DNA of 42,134 nucleotides, from assembly GCA_029260825.1 (NCBI GenBank), contig JAJDCM010000103.1, positions 1-42,134 of the forward strand, in the 5' to 3' direction. A program made the translations under genes and the position numbers. This document shows, piece after piece, positions 33,791 through 42,134 of this stretch; position 1 is the first letter of the stretch, and every line of letters starts with the position of its first letter. The notes below the pieces were generated by a model that saw only the letters and a list, made by a program, of their open reading frames with translations, did not search any database and was not told the origin of the DNA. This DNA comes from Planctomycetota bacterium (lineage in GTDB: Bacteria; Planctomycetota; JACOTG01; JAJDCM01).

Positions 33791-36700
33791 TTACCAGACG
33801 ACCTTGTTGATCTTTCGCACGAGAATGTGGGTGTCACGATTGCACCCGGTAGGTCCCCAGTAGTTGAAGTGGAAGGTGAACTGGCCATAGCCGCCCACCA
33901 TCAGATTGGGTTTGAGCCGGGTTCGGGTCAGACTATTGTGTCCGCCGGCTCGTCGCTGTCCTCGAAGGGGAGATTTGGGTACCGAATAGGTTCGCTCCGG
34001 GGAGTGGTAAATGATGCAGATTCCTCGGGGGATGCGAGCGGTTACCGCGGCTCGGGTAACGACAACCCCATGATCGTTGTGAACCTCTACCCAGTCGTTG
34101 TCCACAACGCCAATGCTTTCAGCATCCGTATCGTTGATCCAGAAGGGTTCACACCCGCGTGACAGGGTGCTCATTCGTTGATTGTCTCCGTAGGTCGAGT
34201 GGATGTGCCACTTTCCGTGGGGAGTGAGGAAGTTCAGCATCAGGGTCGGCCCGACTTCCTCGCTGAAGACGAGGTCCGAGTATTCATTGGGGAGGGGCTT
34301 TGGTTTATAGGTAGGAAGATGTTCGCCATATTGGATATAGCCCGGATGATCCAGATAGAAATGTTGACGTCCGGTGAGAGTCCTCCAGGGAACCATGCGT
34401 TCCCGGTTGTAGGTAAAGGGAGCATAGGTCCTACCGTCTTCGACCAGCCCGGACCACATGGGGCTATTGATGAGGCGCCGTGGCTGGGCTTGAAGGTCCT
34501 CGAACCGCATTCGTACTCCCCGGTTCTTTTCAGCGAGGTCGGCGAGGGGGAGCCCGACCTTTTCTTCCATGTTCTTGTACGAGCGATAGGCGAGCTCGCC
34601 ATTCGTCACGGTCGCCAGCTTCAGGATGATGTTTGCCGCGTCTTCCGCGTCCTCGAGGGAGGGGTAGGTCACCTCATCCCACGTTGCGGTCGGAGCTGCT
34701 TCTACAATTTCGTCGTAGAAATCGTCGATGCGGTAGCTTGTGCCGTGAGCGCCAAGGCCATTGTCCCTGGCCTTTCGACCGTAGGAGATGAACTGACGGT
34801 AGAGATTGGGATAGTCCCTCTCCACCACCACGAAGTTCGGCATGCTTTTTCCGGGAACTGGCTCGACTTCACCGTTGATCCAATCAGCGATCTTGGGCTG
34901 GGAGATTTCTGCCGGGGTGTCATGGGCAAGAGGTGCGGCGACGACGTCTTTTGTCTTTCCCGGTAGGTGCTTCTCTGCGAGTTCGGAGAACTTCTTGGAT
35001 ATTTCCCGGAAGGCGTCCCAGTCGCTCTTTGACTCCCAGCAGGGGGGAACCGCTGCCGAGAGGGGATGGATGAAGCTGTGCATGTCAGTCGTGTTGAGGT
35101 CCGACTTTTCATACCAGGTGGCCGCGGGAAGCACGATGTCGGAGTAGAGAGCGGAAGTATCCATCCGGAAGTTCAGGTCGACGACGAGATCCATCTTTCC
35201 TTTCGGAGCGATGTCGTGCCACGCCACTTCTTTGACATGATCTTTGGCGAGATCCTGGGAGATTCTGTTGGTGTGAGTGCCAAGATAGTGATCCAGGAAG
35301 TATTCATGCCCCTTTGCGGAGGACATGAGTGCATTGCCGCGCCAGATGAACCAGAGTCTCGGCCAGCATTTGGGGTCGTCTGGATCTTCAATGGCGAACT
35401 TGAGTTTCTTGCTCTGAAGGTTCGAGACGATCTGTTTGATGATGGCTGCGTTGTCTTTTGCCCCTTCCTTTTCTGCTTCACGGACGACATCGATGGGGTT
35501 TGCGTCGAACTGAGGATAGAAGGGAAGCCAGCCGTTGCGCACGGCTCGCACGTTCACATCAGCGGTATGTCCCTCGGCAAGAGATCCCTCGGGTTGATCC
35601 TCCGGGACGGTGTGGTAGTCCCGAAAGCTCTTTTCGTAGCGCCATTGATTGCTGTGCATGTAGTGCCAGCTCGGAGCATTCTGAAGACGGGATGCCGGAT
35701 ACCAGTCCTTGGCAAAAGCGATGTTGGACCAGGGCTCCATGGGAGCGAGTTTTTCCTGGCCCACATAGTGAGCGAGGCCACCTCCGTTTGTTCCGACACA
35801 CCCACAGAACATGAGGCCGTGAATGGCGGCTCGATACATCAGGTTTGCGTGGTACCAGTGGTTGACGCCAGCTCCGATCACCACCGTGCATTTCCCCTTG
35901 GTGTGTTCGGCGGTGCTTGCCCATTCTCGGGCGAACCGAATGAGGGTCTTGCGATCAATCCCCGTGTATTTTTCCGACCACGCGGGAGTATAGACCATAT
36001 CTTCTTGATCATAGTCCGATGGATAGGCTCCGGGGAGCCCGCGTGGAACACCATACTGAGCCATCAGAAGGTCATAGACGGTGGCGACGATGACGGTTCC
36101 GGTATCTGTTTCTACCTTGCGGGTCGGTACTCCCCGATCATGGGTTGATCCGGAGGCGAAATCGTCGAGCCTCACACTTTCGATGCCGTCATTCTTCTCG
36201 AGGAAGGTGATCTCCGGGTCGATGGCACTCCCGTCCGTGTCTTTCTGGAGCAGGTTCCATTTGCCTTTGGTCTTTTCCCAGCGATGGCCCACACTCCCCA
36301 TCGGCATCTCCGGGCGATCGTCGTTGTTGTCCCACTCGAGGAATTTCCAGTCTCCGTTTTCCTCCTCCGCATATCGGTCGATTCGGTTGGCGCGAAGGAG
36401 CTGGGATGCAACGTAGTGATCTCCCTTCTTGACCAGCTCGACGAGAAAGGGAGCGTCGGAATAGGTCTTTGTATAGTCCATGAAGAAGGGGACTTTTCGA
36501 TCGTGGTGGAACTCTTTGAGGATGACGTGATTGACAGCCATCCACCAGGCTCCGTCCTGCCCCGCGTTAAGGGAGATCCATTCGTCGGCGTACTTGCTGA
36601 CCTGGCTGAAATCTGGAGAGAACACCACCATCTTTGAGCCGTTGTGTCGCGCTTCGCAGGCAAAATGAACATCGGGGGTCCGGGTCATGCTGAGATTGCT

Positions 36701-37432
36701 TCCCATGACCGCCAGGAACTTTGCGTGATACCAATCCGCTGATTCGTTCACATCGGTCTGCTCTCCCCATGTTTCGGGTGATGCATTGGGGAGATCGCAG
36801 TACCAGTCGTAGAATGAGAGGTTGACACCGCCCATGAGCTGCAACATGCGGGACCCGCCCGCGTAGCTCAGCATCGACATCGCCGGGATGGGAGAAAATC
36901 CGGTGATCTTGTCCGGTCCGTGCTCCTTGATGGTGTGAACCGCGCTGGCGGAGATGAGCTCAAGAACCGTGTCCCAGTTGGTGCGGCGAAAGCCTCCCTT
37001 TCCTCGCGCTCGTTGGTACCTCTGTCGCTTTTCGGGTTGGCTCATCAACCAGGTCCAGGCGTCCACTGGATCTTGATGAGCGGCCTTGGCTTCTTTCCAG
37101 AGATCAAGCAAGGCGCCCCGGATCGTGGGGTACTTGATGCGAAGAGGGCTGTAGAGATACCAGGAGTAGGAGATTCCTCTTTGACATCCTCGAGGTTCGT
37201 AGGGAGGGATTCCGTCTTGCAGGACGGGATAATCAAGGGCCTGCATCTCCCAGGTGACGATCCCTTCCTTGACGTGGATATTCCATGAGCATCCACCGGT
37301 ACAGTTGACCCCGTGGGTGCTGCGCACGACCTTGTCGAATTGCCATCGGTTTCGATAGAACTCTTCCCACGACCGGGTCTTCGGGGCGACTTTGTCCTGA
37401 ATGAACGGATTCTTTCCGTTGCTCTGGCTCAT
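33791..37432 (-). CDS. narG: Respiratory nitrate reductase alpha subunit NarG
   Basis: This encodes 1213 residues. ATG 37432 begins the family N-terminus ([24 protein letters not shown]); the open frame to 37627 is carried by the inserted fold-back element and is not taken as coding. [4Fe-4S] FS0 ligands: H40, C44, C48 and C83 ([15 protein letters not shown]). The Mo ligand Asp lies in [10 protein letters not shown], with the [13 protein letters not shown] stretch after it. No twin-Arg signal is present, so the site faces the cytoplasm, reducing nitrate to nitrite with menaquinol/ubiquinol electrons via NarHI. The ribosome-binding site is weak (AGAAAGAAGAA), and the whole leader is occupied by a repeat element, so expression is likely influenced by it. 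Confidence 0.96.
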   Translation of the reverse strand: MSQSNGKNPFIQDKVAPKTRSWEEFYRNRWQFDKVVRSTHGVNCTGGCSWNIHVKEGIVTWEMQALDYPVLQDGIPPYEPRGCQRGISYSWYLYSPLRIKYPTIRGALLDLWKEAKAAHQDPVDAWTWLMSQPEKRQRYQRARGKGGFRRTNWDTVLELISASAVHTIKEHGPDKITGFSPIPAMSMLSYAGGSRMLQLMGGVNLSFYDWYCDLPNASPETWGEQTDVNESADWYHAKFLAVMGSNLSMTRTPDVHFACEARHNGSKMVVFSPDFSQVSKYADEWISLNAGQDGAWWMAVNHVILKEFHHDRKVPFFMDYTKTYSDAPFLVELVKKGDHYVASQLLRANRIDRYAEEENGDWKFLEWDNNDDRPEMPMGSVGHRWEKTKGKWNLLQKDTDGSAIDPEITFLEKNDGIESVRLDDFASGSTHDRGVPTRKVETDTGTVIVATVYDLLMAQYGVPRGLPGAYPSDYDQEDMVYTPAWSEKYTGIDRKTLIRFAREWASTAEHTKGKCTVVIGAGVNHWYHANLMYRAAIHGLMFCGCVGTNGGGLAHYVGQEKLAPMEPWSNIAFAKDWYPASRLQNAPSWHYMHSNQWRYEKSFRDYHTVPEDQPEGSLAEGHTADVNVRAVRNGWLPFYPQFDANPIDVVREAEKEGAKDNAAIIKQIVSNLQSKKLKFAIEDPDDPKCWPRLWFIWRGNALMSSAKGHEYFLDHYLGTHTNRISQDLAKDHVKEVAWHDIAPKGKMDLVVDLNFRMDTSALYSDIVLPAATWYEKSDLNTTDMHSFIHPLSAAVPPCWESKSDWDAFREISKKFSELAEKHLPGKTKDVVAAPLAHDTPAEISQPKIADWINGEVEPVPGKSMPNFVVVERDYPNLYRQFISYGRKARDNGLGAHGTSYRIDDFYDEIVEAAPTATWDEVTYPSLEDAEDAANIILKLATVTNGELAYRSYKNMEEKVGLPLADLAEKNRGVRMRFEDLQAQPRRLINSPMWSGLVEDGRTYAPFTYNRERMVPWRTLTGRQHFYLDHPGYIQYGEHLPTYKPKPLPNEYSDLVFSEEVGPTLMLNFLTPHGKWHIHSTYGDNQRMSTLSRGCEPFWINDTDAESIGVVDNDWVEVHNDHGVVVTRAAVTARIPRGICIIYHSPERTYSVPKSPLRGQRRAGGHNSLTRTRLKPNLMVGGYGQFTFHFNYWGPTGCNRDTHILVRKINKVVW

Positions 37433-37455
37433 GGATTCTTCTTTCTGGTTCAGCT

Positions 37456-37636
37456 CTAGCCCGGATGATTCACGAGTTTGGCGAGAATCGCCCCAGGTCG
37501 CCACTGGCTGCGTCGTTAAGGCAATTTCGATCCTCGATGTGTCTCTAAACACGCCTGCGGTCGAAATCACCTGAACTCCTTGCCAGAAACGACCTGGAAC
37601 AATTTTCGGCTCAAACTCATGAATCATCCGGGCTAG
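37456..37636. mobile_element. Fold-back MITE-like element flanked by CTAG in the narG leader
   Basis: Terminal inverted repeats of 21 bp with one mismatch lie at 37460-37480 (begins CCCGGATGATTCA) and 37612-37632. CTAG flanks both ends (37456-37459, 37633-37636) and reads as a 4-bp target duplication. Inside, shared blocks in mirrored order (CCAGGTCG, CTGGC, GTTnAGG, ATTTCGA at 37524-37530 against TCGAAAT at 37561-37567, GTGT/ACAC at the centre) make the whole 173 bp one long imperfect palindrome centred on 37546. No transposase is encoded. A 4-bp duplication and CC-starting ends fit IS1380- or IS5-type mobilisation, which is an inference. It ends 24 nt before the narG ATG and leaves only ~45 bp to the upstream cytochrome gene. 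Confidence 0.8.
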
Positions 37637-37680
37637 TGGGGAGAATCAAAGGTTCTGCACAGAACTCTGAACGAGCACCA

Positions 37681-38544
37681 CTAGCGAGTGGTTGCTTCAA
37701 CCAAGGGGCGGCGGACGGCTCGATAGCGAGCGCGCCAGATGAAATCAATCAGCACCAAGCTGAGCGCGGCGACGAGCGATGCGATGAGAAGAAAGCTCAT
37801 GTTGCTGGGTTCAGCTTCCTCGGTGCCCTGTTCGGTGACTTGCTTCAGATAGGCAACGAGGGCGAGGTTTTCGTCCTTGCTGATCGGGTGTCGGGCGAAG
37901 AGCGGTTTCATGATGTCGGTGGGAGGAGTGGAAAGCCACGCCGCTAGCGCCTTTCGACCCTCGAGTCGGGAGTACACGGTGGTGAGATCGGGTCCGAGGC
38001 GACCACCGCCCAATCCACCCAAACTTGCAAGAGTATGGCAAGAGATGCAGGAGGGAGCTCCGCTCTCAAAAGATGCAAGGCCGGAAAAGAGTTGCCTTCC
38101 TAGATCGGCGTCGGCCGCAGTCAGCGGTCGATCATCGATTTGTACTCCGGCAAAGAGGGGAGACTCGGCTTCCGATTCGGCGTCAATGAGGTCGAGTAAC
38201 TTCTCCACGCGGGAGGATTGGATTCCGGGAACCGCCTGCATATAGACGCCCCGAGCCTCGCGAAAGATCTTCTGAGCGTATGGATCGCCGCTGTCGATCA
38301 CTCCCTTCGGGTCCATGACGAACTTCAGGAGCCAAGACCGATCCTTGCGCTTGGAAACATCTTTCAGGTCGGGACCCGCGAGTCGGCCGCCGCCAATCGT
38401 GTGGCAGCTGTAGCAGTTCTGCCGGAAGAACGCGATGGTCTCCTCCGAAGGAGGTTGCTGAGCAGATGCAGAACGGCCGGCAAGAACGCTGGATCCCGCG
38501 ACGGTGAGAATGATGGCCAGAAGGTAATGATTGTTGCTTTGCAT
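37681..38544 (-). CDS. Membrane-anchored diheme cytochrome c
   Basis: This encodes 287 residues from ATG 38544, which begins a signal peptide (MQSNNHYLLAIILTVAGSSVLAG...ASA); ATG 38568 is an alternative eight codons longer. There are two class I cytochrome c domains: CYSCH with GPDLKDV (first ~100 residues) and CISCH with GPDLTTVYSRL (second), then distal Met regions (VMDPKGV; DIMKPLFARH). A C-terminal helix (MSFLLIASLVAALSLVLIDFIW) anchors it with a short basic cytoplasmic tail. It is placed at the head of the nar-act train and may be the electron acceptor of alternative complex III or link to a nitrite/NO reductase elsewhere. The upstream gap carries activator sites and a -24/-12 element. 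Confidence 0.88.
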   Translation of the reverse strand: MQSNNHYLLAIILTVAGSSVLAGRSASAQQPPSEETIAFFRQNCYSCHTIGGGRLAGPDLKDVSKRKDRSWLLKFVMDPKGVIDSGDPYAQKIFREARGVYMQAVPGIQSSRVEKLLDLIDAESEAESPLFAGVQIDDRPLTAADADLGRQLFSGLASFESGAPSCISCHTLASLGGLGGGRLGPDLTTVYSRLEGRKALAAWLSTPPTDIMKPLFARHPISKDENLALVAYLKQVTEQGTEEAEPSNMSFLLIASLVAALSLVLIDFIWRARYRAVRRPLVEATTR

Positions 38545-38594
38545 GGGGAGACATAGAACAACTTCCATGCCAATTTCTTCATGCCAGGCACATG

Positions 38595-38611
38595 AAGCAC
38601 GAGAAGATCCT
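38595..38611 (-). promoter_or_regulatory. Candidate sigma-54 (-24/-12) promoter
   Basis: On the minus strand the element reads AGGATCTTCTCGTGCT, with the essential GG (38610-38609) and GC (38598-38597) exactly 10 nt apart. It is the only GG-N10-GC in this part of the gap. The flanking match to TGGCACG-N4-TTGCW is modest. It would start RNA near 38586, just upstream of the diheme cytochrome gene. Confidence 0.4.
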
Positions 38612-38681
38612 AAAGCGAGTGGTTCGAGGATGTTGTAGGGCAGGTCGCAGGAAGGCCGGATTCTCTTCGGAGTGGCTCCAC

Positions 38682-38699
38682 TGCATCCTGCAGAATGCA
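38682..38699. promoter_or_regulatory. Activator palindrome, proximal copy
   Basis: TGCATCC-TGCA-GAATGCA is a 7-4-7 palindrome with one mismatch inside a longer 24-bp near-palindrome (38679-38702, 22/24). Its centre is ~104 bp upstream of the predicted sigma-54 start, a usual enhancer distance for NtrC-family activators. Confidence 0.6.
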
Positions 38700-38748
38700 G
38701 TGAATCCTACCAATCAAGCTAACTGCCTGGGAGAAAGTGAATTGGTGG

Positions 38749-38766
38749 TGCATTCAGGAGAATGCA
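38749..38766. promoter_or_regulatory. Activator palindrome, distal copy
   Basis: TGCATTC-AGGA-GAATGCA is a perfect 7-4-7 palindrome sharing its half-sites with the proximal copy 67 bp away (centre to centre). A lone GAATGCA half-site follows at 38793-38799. These are the best candidates for binding by the adjacent NtrC-type regulator. Confidence 0.65.
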
Positions 38767-38805
38767 TCCCCGGCCCGGAGGGTGGCACACGAGAATGCAG
38801 CGGAA

Positions 38806-40230
38806 TCAGGAGTGGTCGATCGACGAATGGCTTGGTTCAAAAGCTTTTCGATCGATTCCATGCTGACGGAGGATTTTTTGAAACGCTGCACGGGTGAGAC
38901 CACAAGATTGGGCGGCCTTGGAGACGTTGCCTCCGGTGCCTTCAAGAGCTCTCTGGACGAACTCTCGCTGGAACTTCTCGACCATCTTCTTCTTGGCTTC
39001 TCCGTAATCTTGATCCGCCGTGCTAGAGCTCGTCGTTTCCCAGCTTCTTTCGATGAGCCCGAGGTGATGAGGATGGATGACCGAGCTTCCGCAGACGATC
39101 ACGGCCCGCTGAATGGCGTTTTCGAGCTCCCGGACGTTTCCCGGCCACGGATGGGATAGGAGAGCATCCAAAGCATCTTGGCTCAGTTGAGGCAGGGGAG
39201 ATCCGGTAGGAAGACAGAGGGAGGCAGCTCGAGCAAGAAACAACATGGCCAGAGGGTGGATGTCGAGAGACCGCTCGCGCAGGGCCGGAACGGGAATGCT
39301 GACCACCCGAAGTCGATAATAGAGATCCTCTCGGAACTTGCCTTGCCGAACCAACTGGGAGAGATCTCGGTTCGTTGCGGCGATGAGACGAAAATCCACC
39401 TGGATGTTGGTTGCATTTCCAACGGGGCGAACCTCCCGTTCTTGAAGAACCCGCAGGAGCTTCCCCTGAAATGCGGAGGACATACTTGCCACCTCATCGA
39501 GAAAAACCGTTCCTCCCCGAGCCTCTTCGAACAGTCCCTTGTGATCTCGGTCCGCGCCGGTGAAGGCTCCGCGTCGATGACCGAAGAGCTCGGACTCAAG
39601 TAGAGTGTCTGTAAGAGCGGCTGCATTCACCGGGAGAAATGGAAGCTCTGAAACCGAACTTTGCCGGTGGAGGGTGCGAGCGACGACCTCTTTTCCGGCG
39701 CCGCTTGGCCCTTCAATCAAGACCGGGGCCGGGCTCCTGGATACCCTGGAAACGAGGGCGTAGACCCTCTTCATACGTGGGTCTTCCGCAATGATCTTCT
39801 GATCACTGGGAGTCTCTTCGATGGAGGAGCGACCTTTTGACGCAAGAACGTGCAGGCTCAAGTTCTTGACGATTTGTTGAACGTTCTTGTTGTCGAATGG
39901 CTTGGTGAGAAAATGAGCGGCTCCGTTTTGCAAGCAGCTCACCGCGGTTTGAATCGTTCCAAAGGCGGTCAGGATGACGACCGGCATCTCCGGAAAGAGA
40001 TGTTTGATTTCGGTCAAAAGTTCTGCTCCGGACATTCCTGGCATCATGAGGTCGGTGAGGACGATGTCCGCGTCATTCTCCTGGAGCCACGAAAGTGCAT
40101 CTTTTCCCGAGGATGCCTCTGCCGCATGGACTCCAATGGACTTCATCAGTTTTGAGAGGCCAAGACGAATGTCCGCTTCGTCATCAACGATGAGTACCCT
40201 GATTTGACCGAGATCGGTAGTCATGTTCAT
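38806..40230 (-). CDS. NtrC-family sigma-54-dependent response regulator
   Basis: This encodes 474 residues; starts at ATG 40230 or 40224 are both possible. The receiver domain (~10-125) has the acidic pair DDE (16-18), phospho-acceptor D60 (VLTDLMMPG) and LTKP. The AAA+ domain (~150-380) has Walker A GPSGAGKE, the sigma-54 contact loop GAFTGA, Walker B GGTVFLDE and RLIAATNRDL. The C-terminal Fis-type HTH (~425-465) ends GGNVSKAAQSCGLTRAAFQKILRQHGI. It is an activator of sigma-54 promoters on phosphorylation. The kinase gene is 12 bp upstream. The palindromes immediately downstream, before the nar-train cytochrome gene, are its likely targets (inference). Confidence 0.95.
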   Translation of the reverse strand: MNMTTDLGQIRVLIVDDEADIRLGLSKLMKSIGVHAAEASSGKDALSWLQENDADIVLTDLMMPGMSGAELLTEIKHLFPEMPVVILTAFGTIQTAVSCLQNGAAHFLTKPFDNKNVQQIVKNLSLHVLASKGRSSIEETPSDQKIIAEDPRMKRVYALVSRVSRSPAPVLIEGPSGAGKEVVARTLHRQSSVSELPFLPVNAAALTDTLLESELFGHRRGAFTGADRDHKGLFEEARGGTVFLDEVASMSSAFQGKLLRVLQEREVRPVGNATNIQVDFRLIAATNRDLSQLVRQGKFREDLYYRLRVVSIPVPALRERSLDIHPLAMLFLARAASLCLPTGSPLPQLSQDALDALLSHPWPGNVRELENAIQRAVIVCGSSVIHPHHLGLIERSWETTSSSTADQDYGEAKKKMVEKFQREFVQRALEGTGGNVSKAAQSCGLTRAAFQKILRQHGIDRKAFEPSHSSIDHS

Positions 40231-40242
40231 TGCGCGAGAGTC

Positions 40243-42134
40243 CTACTTGTTGGAGTGGATCGGTGGAGAGGATATCGGGAGAATTGGATCGTCTCTCTCC
40301 GTATTCTCGTGACAACGAAGACGGACTCGAAAGACTGTTTTGCCCGGCCTGGATTCGACCAATTCGAGGCCTCCTCCATGCATTTCGGCGATGCGACGGG
40401 AAGTGGAAAGACCAAGTCCGGTACCAGTTCCTCGGGGCTTGCTTGTAAAGAAAGGCTGGAAGATCTTGTCTTTTGCTTCTTCGGAGATGCCGGCTCCGTC
40501 GTCAACCACGTCAATGACGAGATGGTGCTCGTCTTTTTCGGTGCTGATGGTGAGTCGAGTCCCCTGATTTTCCATGGCCTGGAGTGCGTTCATCATCAAG
40601 TTGACGAAGACCTGTTTCAGTTGAACTTCATCCCCGTGCACAAGGGCATTCTGTGCTTCCAGATCGAGGCTGAGTTTGATGGATGTGCGTCTGCTTACCG
40701 GTTCCAGGAACCGAATCACTTCTCGTAGTGTTTCATGCACATCGAGAATCTCGACCTCGGGAGTCGCACCGGTCGAATAGTCCAGAAGGTTGTGAATCGT
40801 TTCCTTGCAGGCATCCGTGTTTCTTTCGATGACCTCGACACATTCTTGGACTTCGGCGTCGTGAGAAAAGTCGGTCTTGAGCATTTGATTGAACATGCTG
40901 ATGGATGTCAGGGGATTATTCAGTTCATGCGCCATCACAGCGGCGACTTCGCCAAGAACAGAGAGACGCCCCTGATGGATTTGTTGTTCGTCCTGGGCTA
41001 TGCGATCGGACACATCCCGTGCCACGAAGACCCGCCCTGATGCGGGAGTGCCTCGCCCGATCGGAGCGGCGTGAATCTCGAAGACCTGGGATCCTACATT
41101 GATCATGCAAGATCGAGGGAGGGGGGATGGGGCAAAGAGGCAGGAGGCGCAATCCCCTCCGTGGTCGTTTTCCGCTGTTGTTTTGCACACATGATGGGGG
41201 GCCGGTTGCACATCGTTTCTGTTGAGGAGTTTCAAGAATGGACTGGCGGCATGATTGGATCGTTCAACTTTTCCCTCCGCATCCAGAACGATCAGCCCGT
41301 CCTGCATGGAGGAAATGACCGCATTGAGTCGATCGCGCTCGTGACGAACCTCTTCTTCTTTCTCCTGGAGTGCCCGGGTATTTTGCTCGAGGCCTTCGGC
41401 CATCGCGTTGAAGGATAGGGTCAGTTCTCCGATCTCTCCGCCGCTTTCCACAGGGACCCGGGTGTCGAAGTGTCCGTGTTTGATTCGTTGGGACGCGGCA
41501 TCCAGCTGCACCAAGGGCCGGACTAGATAGCGCATGGGGAAAAAAAGCAGCAGGGAAGCCAGGCACGCAAGAACCGTCCCCACGGCCAGGAGGCGACTTT
41601 CGAAACTGGCAATGCTGTTGAGGGCATTGTGAGATTTGAGTTTTACCTGAACCGTCCAGCTCGTTCCGGTGATGGGGAAGGTCCTGGAGAAAGTGGCCCT
41701 TGTTGGCGAATAGGAGTCGGGTTCCACCCGATGTTCATCCGCAAGGAGAGACAACCGGGGTGCGATTTCTCCTTCCCACGTTCCTGGTCTTAGAGCCTCA
41801 GGGACTTGCAGTCCCCTTCCTTTCCCATCAAAAAGGGTCAGCAAGACTTCGGTTTCTTCCTCCCGGGCACGAAGCCGGAGGGATTCGGATTGTAGAGCCC
41901 CGACGACCCATGCCCAGGGCCGCACCCACGCGACGAGGCAGCCCACGGTCTCTTGCCCTTGAAGATTTTGAACGGGCGTGGTGAGATAGATCACCGGCGA
42001 CTTCGAGGCCGTCGTCAGAATGTCGCTGATCGACGTCGGATGCTCTTGAGTTTGATCGGTCGGAATCAGCACGCCCTGGTCGGCAATGGCGCTCACGACA
42101 GGATCACCGCGCTGATCCAGAAGAGATAGATTGG
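40243..42134 (-). CDS. Membrane sensor histidine kinase (5' end beyond window)
   Basis: At least 630 residues; the frame stays open through the last base (LSLLDQRGDPV... upstream of the GTG at 42096), so the N-terminus is missing. In order: the end of a periplasmic Cache-like sensor domain, a membrane helix (LLAVGTVLACLASLLLFFP), HAMP (RPLVQLDAASQRIKHGHFDTRVP), a coiled coil, a PAS domain, HisKA with GEVAAVMAHELNNPLTS (phospho-His) and HATPase_c (N box NLMMNALQAM, DDGAGI, GTGTGLGLS). The PAS carries four Cys spaced C-x11-C-x2-C-x10-C, a possible Fe-S or metal site for redox sensing. It is a partner of the adjacent response regulator. The Cache domain could bind a small anion, but the ligand is unknown. 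Confidence 0.92.
   Translation of the reverse strand, partial: NLSLLDQRGDPVVSAIADQGVLIPTDQTQEHPTSISDILTTASKSPVIYLTTPVQNLQGQETVGCLVAWVRPWAWVVGALQSESLRLRAREEETEVLLTLFDGKGRGLQVPEALRPGTWEGEIAPRLSLLADEHRVEPDSYSPTRATFSRTFPITGTSWTVQVKLKSHNALNSIASFESRLLAVGTVLACLASLLLFFPMRYLVRPLVQLDAASQRIKHGHFDTRVPVESGGEIGELTLSFNAMAEGLEQNTRALQEKEEEVRHERDRLNAVISSMQDGLIVLDAEGKVERSNHAASPFLKLLNRNDVQPAPHHVCKTTAENDHGGDCASCLFAPSPLPRSCMINVGSQVFEIHAAPIGRGTPASGRVFVARDVSDRIAQDEQQIHQGRLSVLGEVAAVMAHELNNPLTSISMFNQMLKTDFSHDAEVQECVEVIERNTDACKETIHNLLDYSTGATPEVEILDVHETLREVIRFLEPVSRRTSIKLSLDLEAQNALVHGDEVQLKQVFVNLMMNALQAMENQGTRLTISTEKDEHHLVIDVVDDGAGISEEAKDKIFQPFFTSKPRGTGTGLGLSTSRRIAEMHGGGLELVESRPGKTVFRVRLRCHENTERDDPILPISSPPIHSNK

Noticed and set aside
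33791..37432. Possibility that NarG is the outward-facing (archaeal/periplasmic) type
   Set aside because: There is no twin-arginine signal, and inward-facing markers (NarI, NarJ, NarK neighbours) are all present.
37433..37627. A 65-codon N-terminal extension of NarG
   Set aside because: The frame is open only because the fold-back element has no stop in it; the family N-terminus starts at 37432 and the extension has no Tat motif or conserved sequence.
38784..38800. A plus-strand TGGCAC...TGC sequence that looks like a sigma-54 promoter
   Set aside because: The GG to GC spacing is 11 rather than 10 nt and it points into the 3' end of the regulator gene.
1..42134. CRISPR arrays, tRNA or rRNA genes, prophage or integrase genes
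   Set aside because: Read-through of both strands showed no regularly spaced repeats, no cloverleaf-like segments and no recombinase or transposase motifs.

Overview
The window reads as one anaerobic-respiration and nitrosative/redox-stress island of a moderately GC-rich, Gram-negative bacterium. Gram-negative is inferred from lipoprotein and Sec/Tat export signals, periplasmic multihaem cytochromes and an inward-facing NarGHI. Planctomycetota or a neighbouring phylum is my best guess. It rests on alternative complex III, a redoxin / cytochrome c / PHM-like gene pair, and a secreted PPC+PKD protein. No marker gene (rRNA, ribosomal protein) is present, so this placement is weak.

Layout. 1-5 kb holds accessory genes: the 3' end of a secreted PKD protein, a thioredoxin-like lipoprotein, an unrecognised ORF overlapping a SAM methyltransferase, a tiny Cys-rich protein and a second methyltransferase with a coiled-coil tail. 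5-19 kb is a mosaic of short, often divergent stress units: a secreted helical-repeat/HExxH protein facing ftsH plus a dihydroorotate-dehydrogenase-like gene; three universal stress protein genes; hybrid cluster protein next to a protoglobin; a 6-phosphofructokinase divergent from a hemerythrin; and a redoxin plus cytochrome c/PHM-like pair divergent from a USP. 19-38.5 kb is a long minus-strand gene train: diheme cytochrome c, narGHJI, actABCDEF (complete alternative complex III), narK, a narK fused to a DoxX-like domain, and a hemerythrin-like gene. 38.8-42.1 kb encodes an NtrC-type sigma-54 response regulator and its sensor kinase, which runs off the window.

Regulation can be read directly. 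Seven TTGAY-N4-RTCAA type boxes (FNR/FixK/Dnr family; two carry one off-consensus base) lie at about -41.5 from a plausible -10 element in front of seven different units: the Cys-rich protein, ftsH, pfk, hemerythrin, redoxin and two USP genes. This marks a local low-oxygen/NO regulon. The nar-act train appears to be governed differently. Two TGCATYC-N4-GAATGCA palindromes and a GG-N10-GC (-24/-12) element lie between the NtrC-type regulator gene and the diheme cytochrome gene that heads the train.

The most unusual points are: (1) a full alternative complex III embedded inside a nitrate-reductase/transporter gene train with no terminal oxidase; (2) a NarK-DoxX fusion; (3) a 173-bp fold-back MITE-like element flanked by CTAG that fills almost the whole leader of narG; (4) a cytochrome c/PHM-like gene whose signal peptide lacks any ATG/GTG/TTG start and may begin at AUC; and (5) the shared class-II FNR-type promoter architecture. 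No tRNA, rRNA, CRISPR array or transposase gene was seen.
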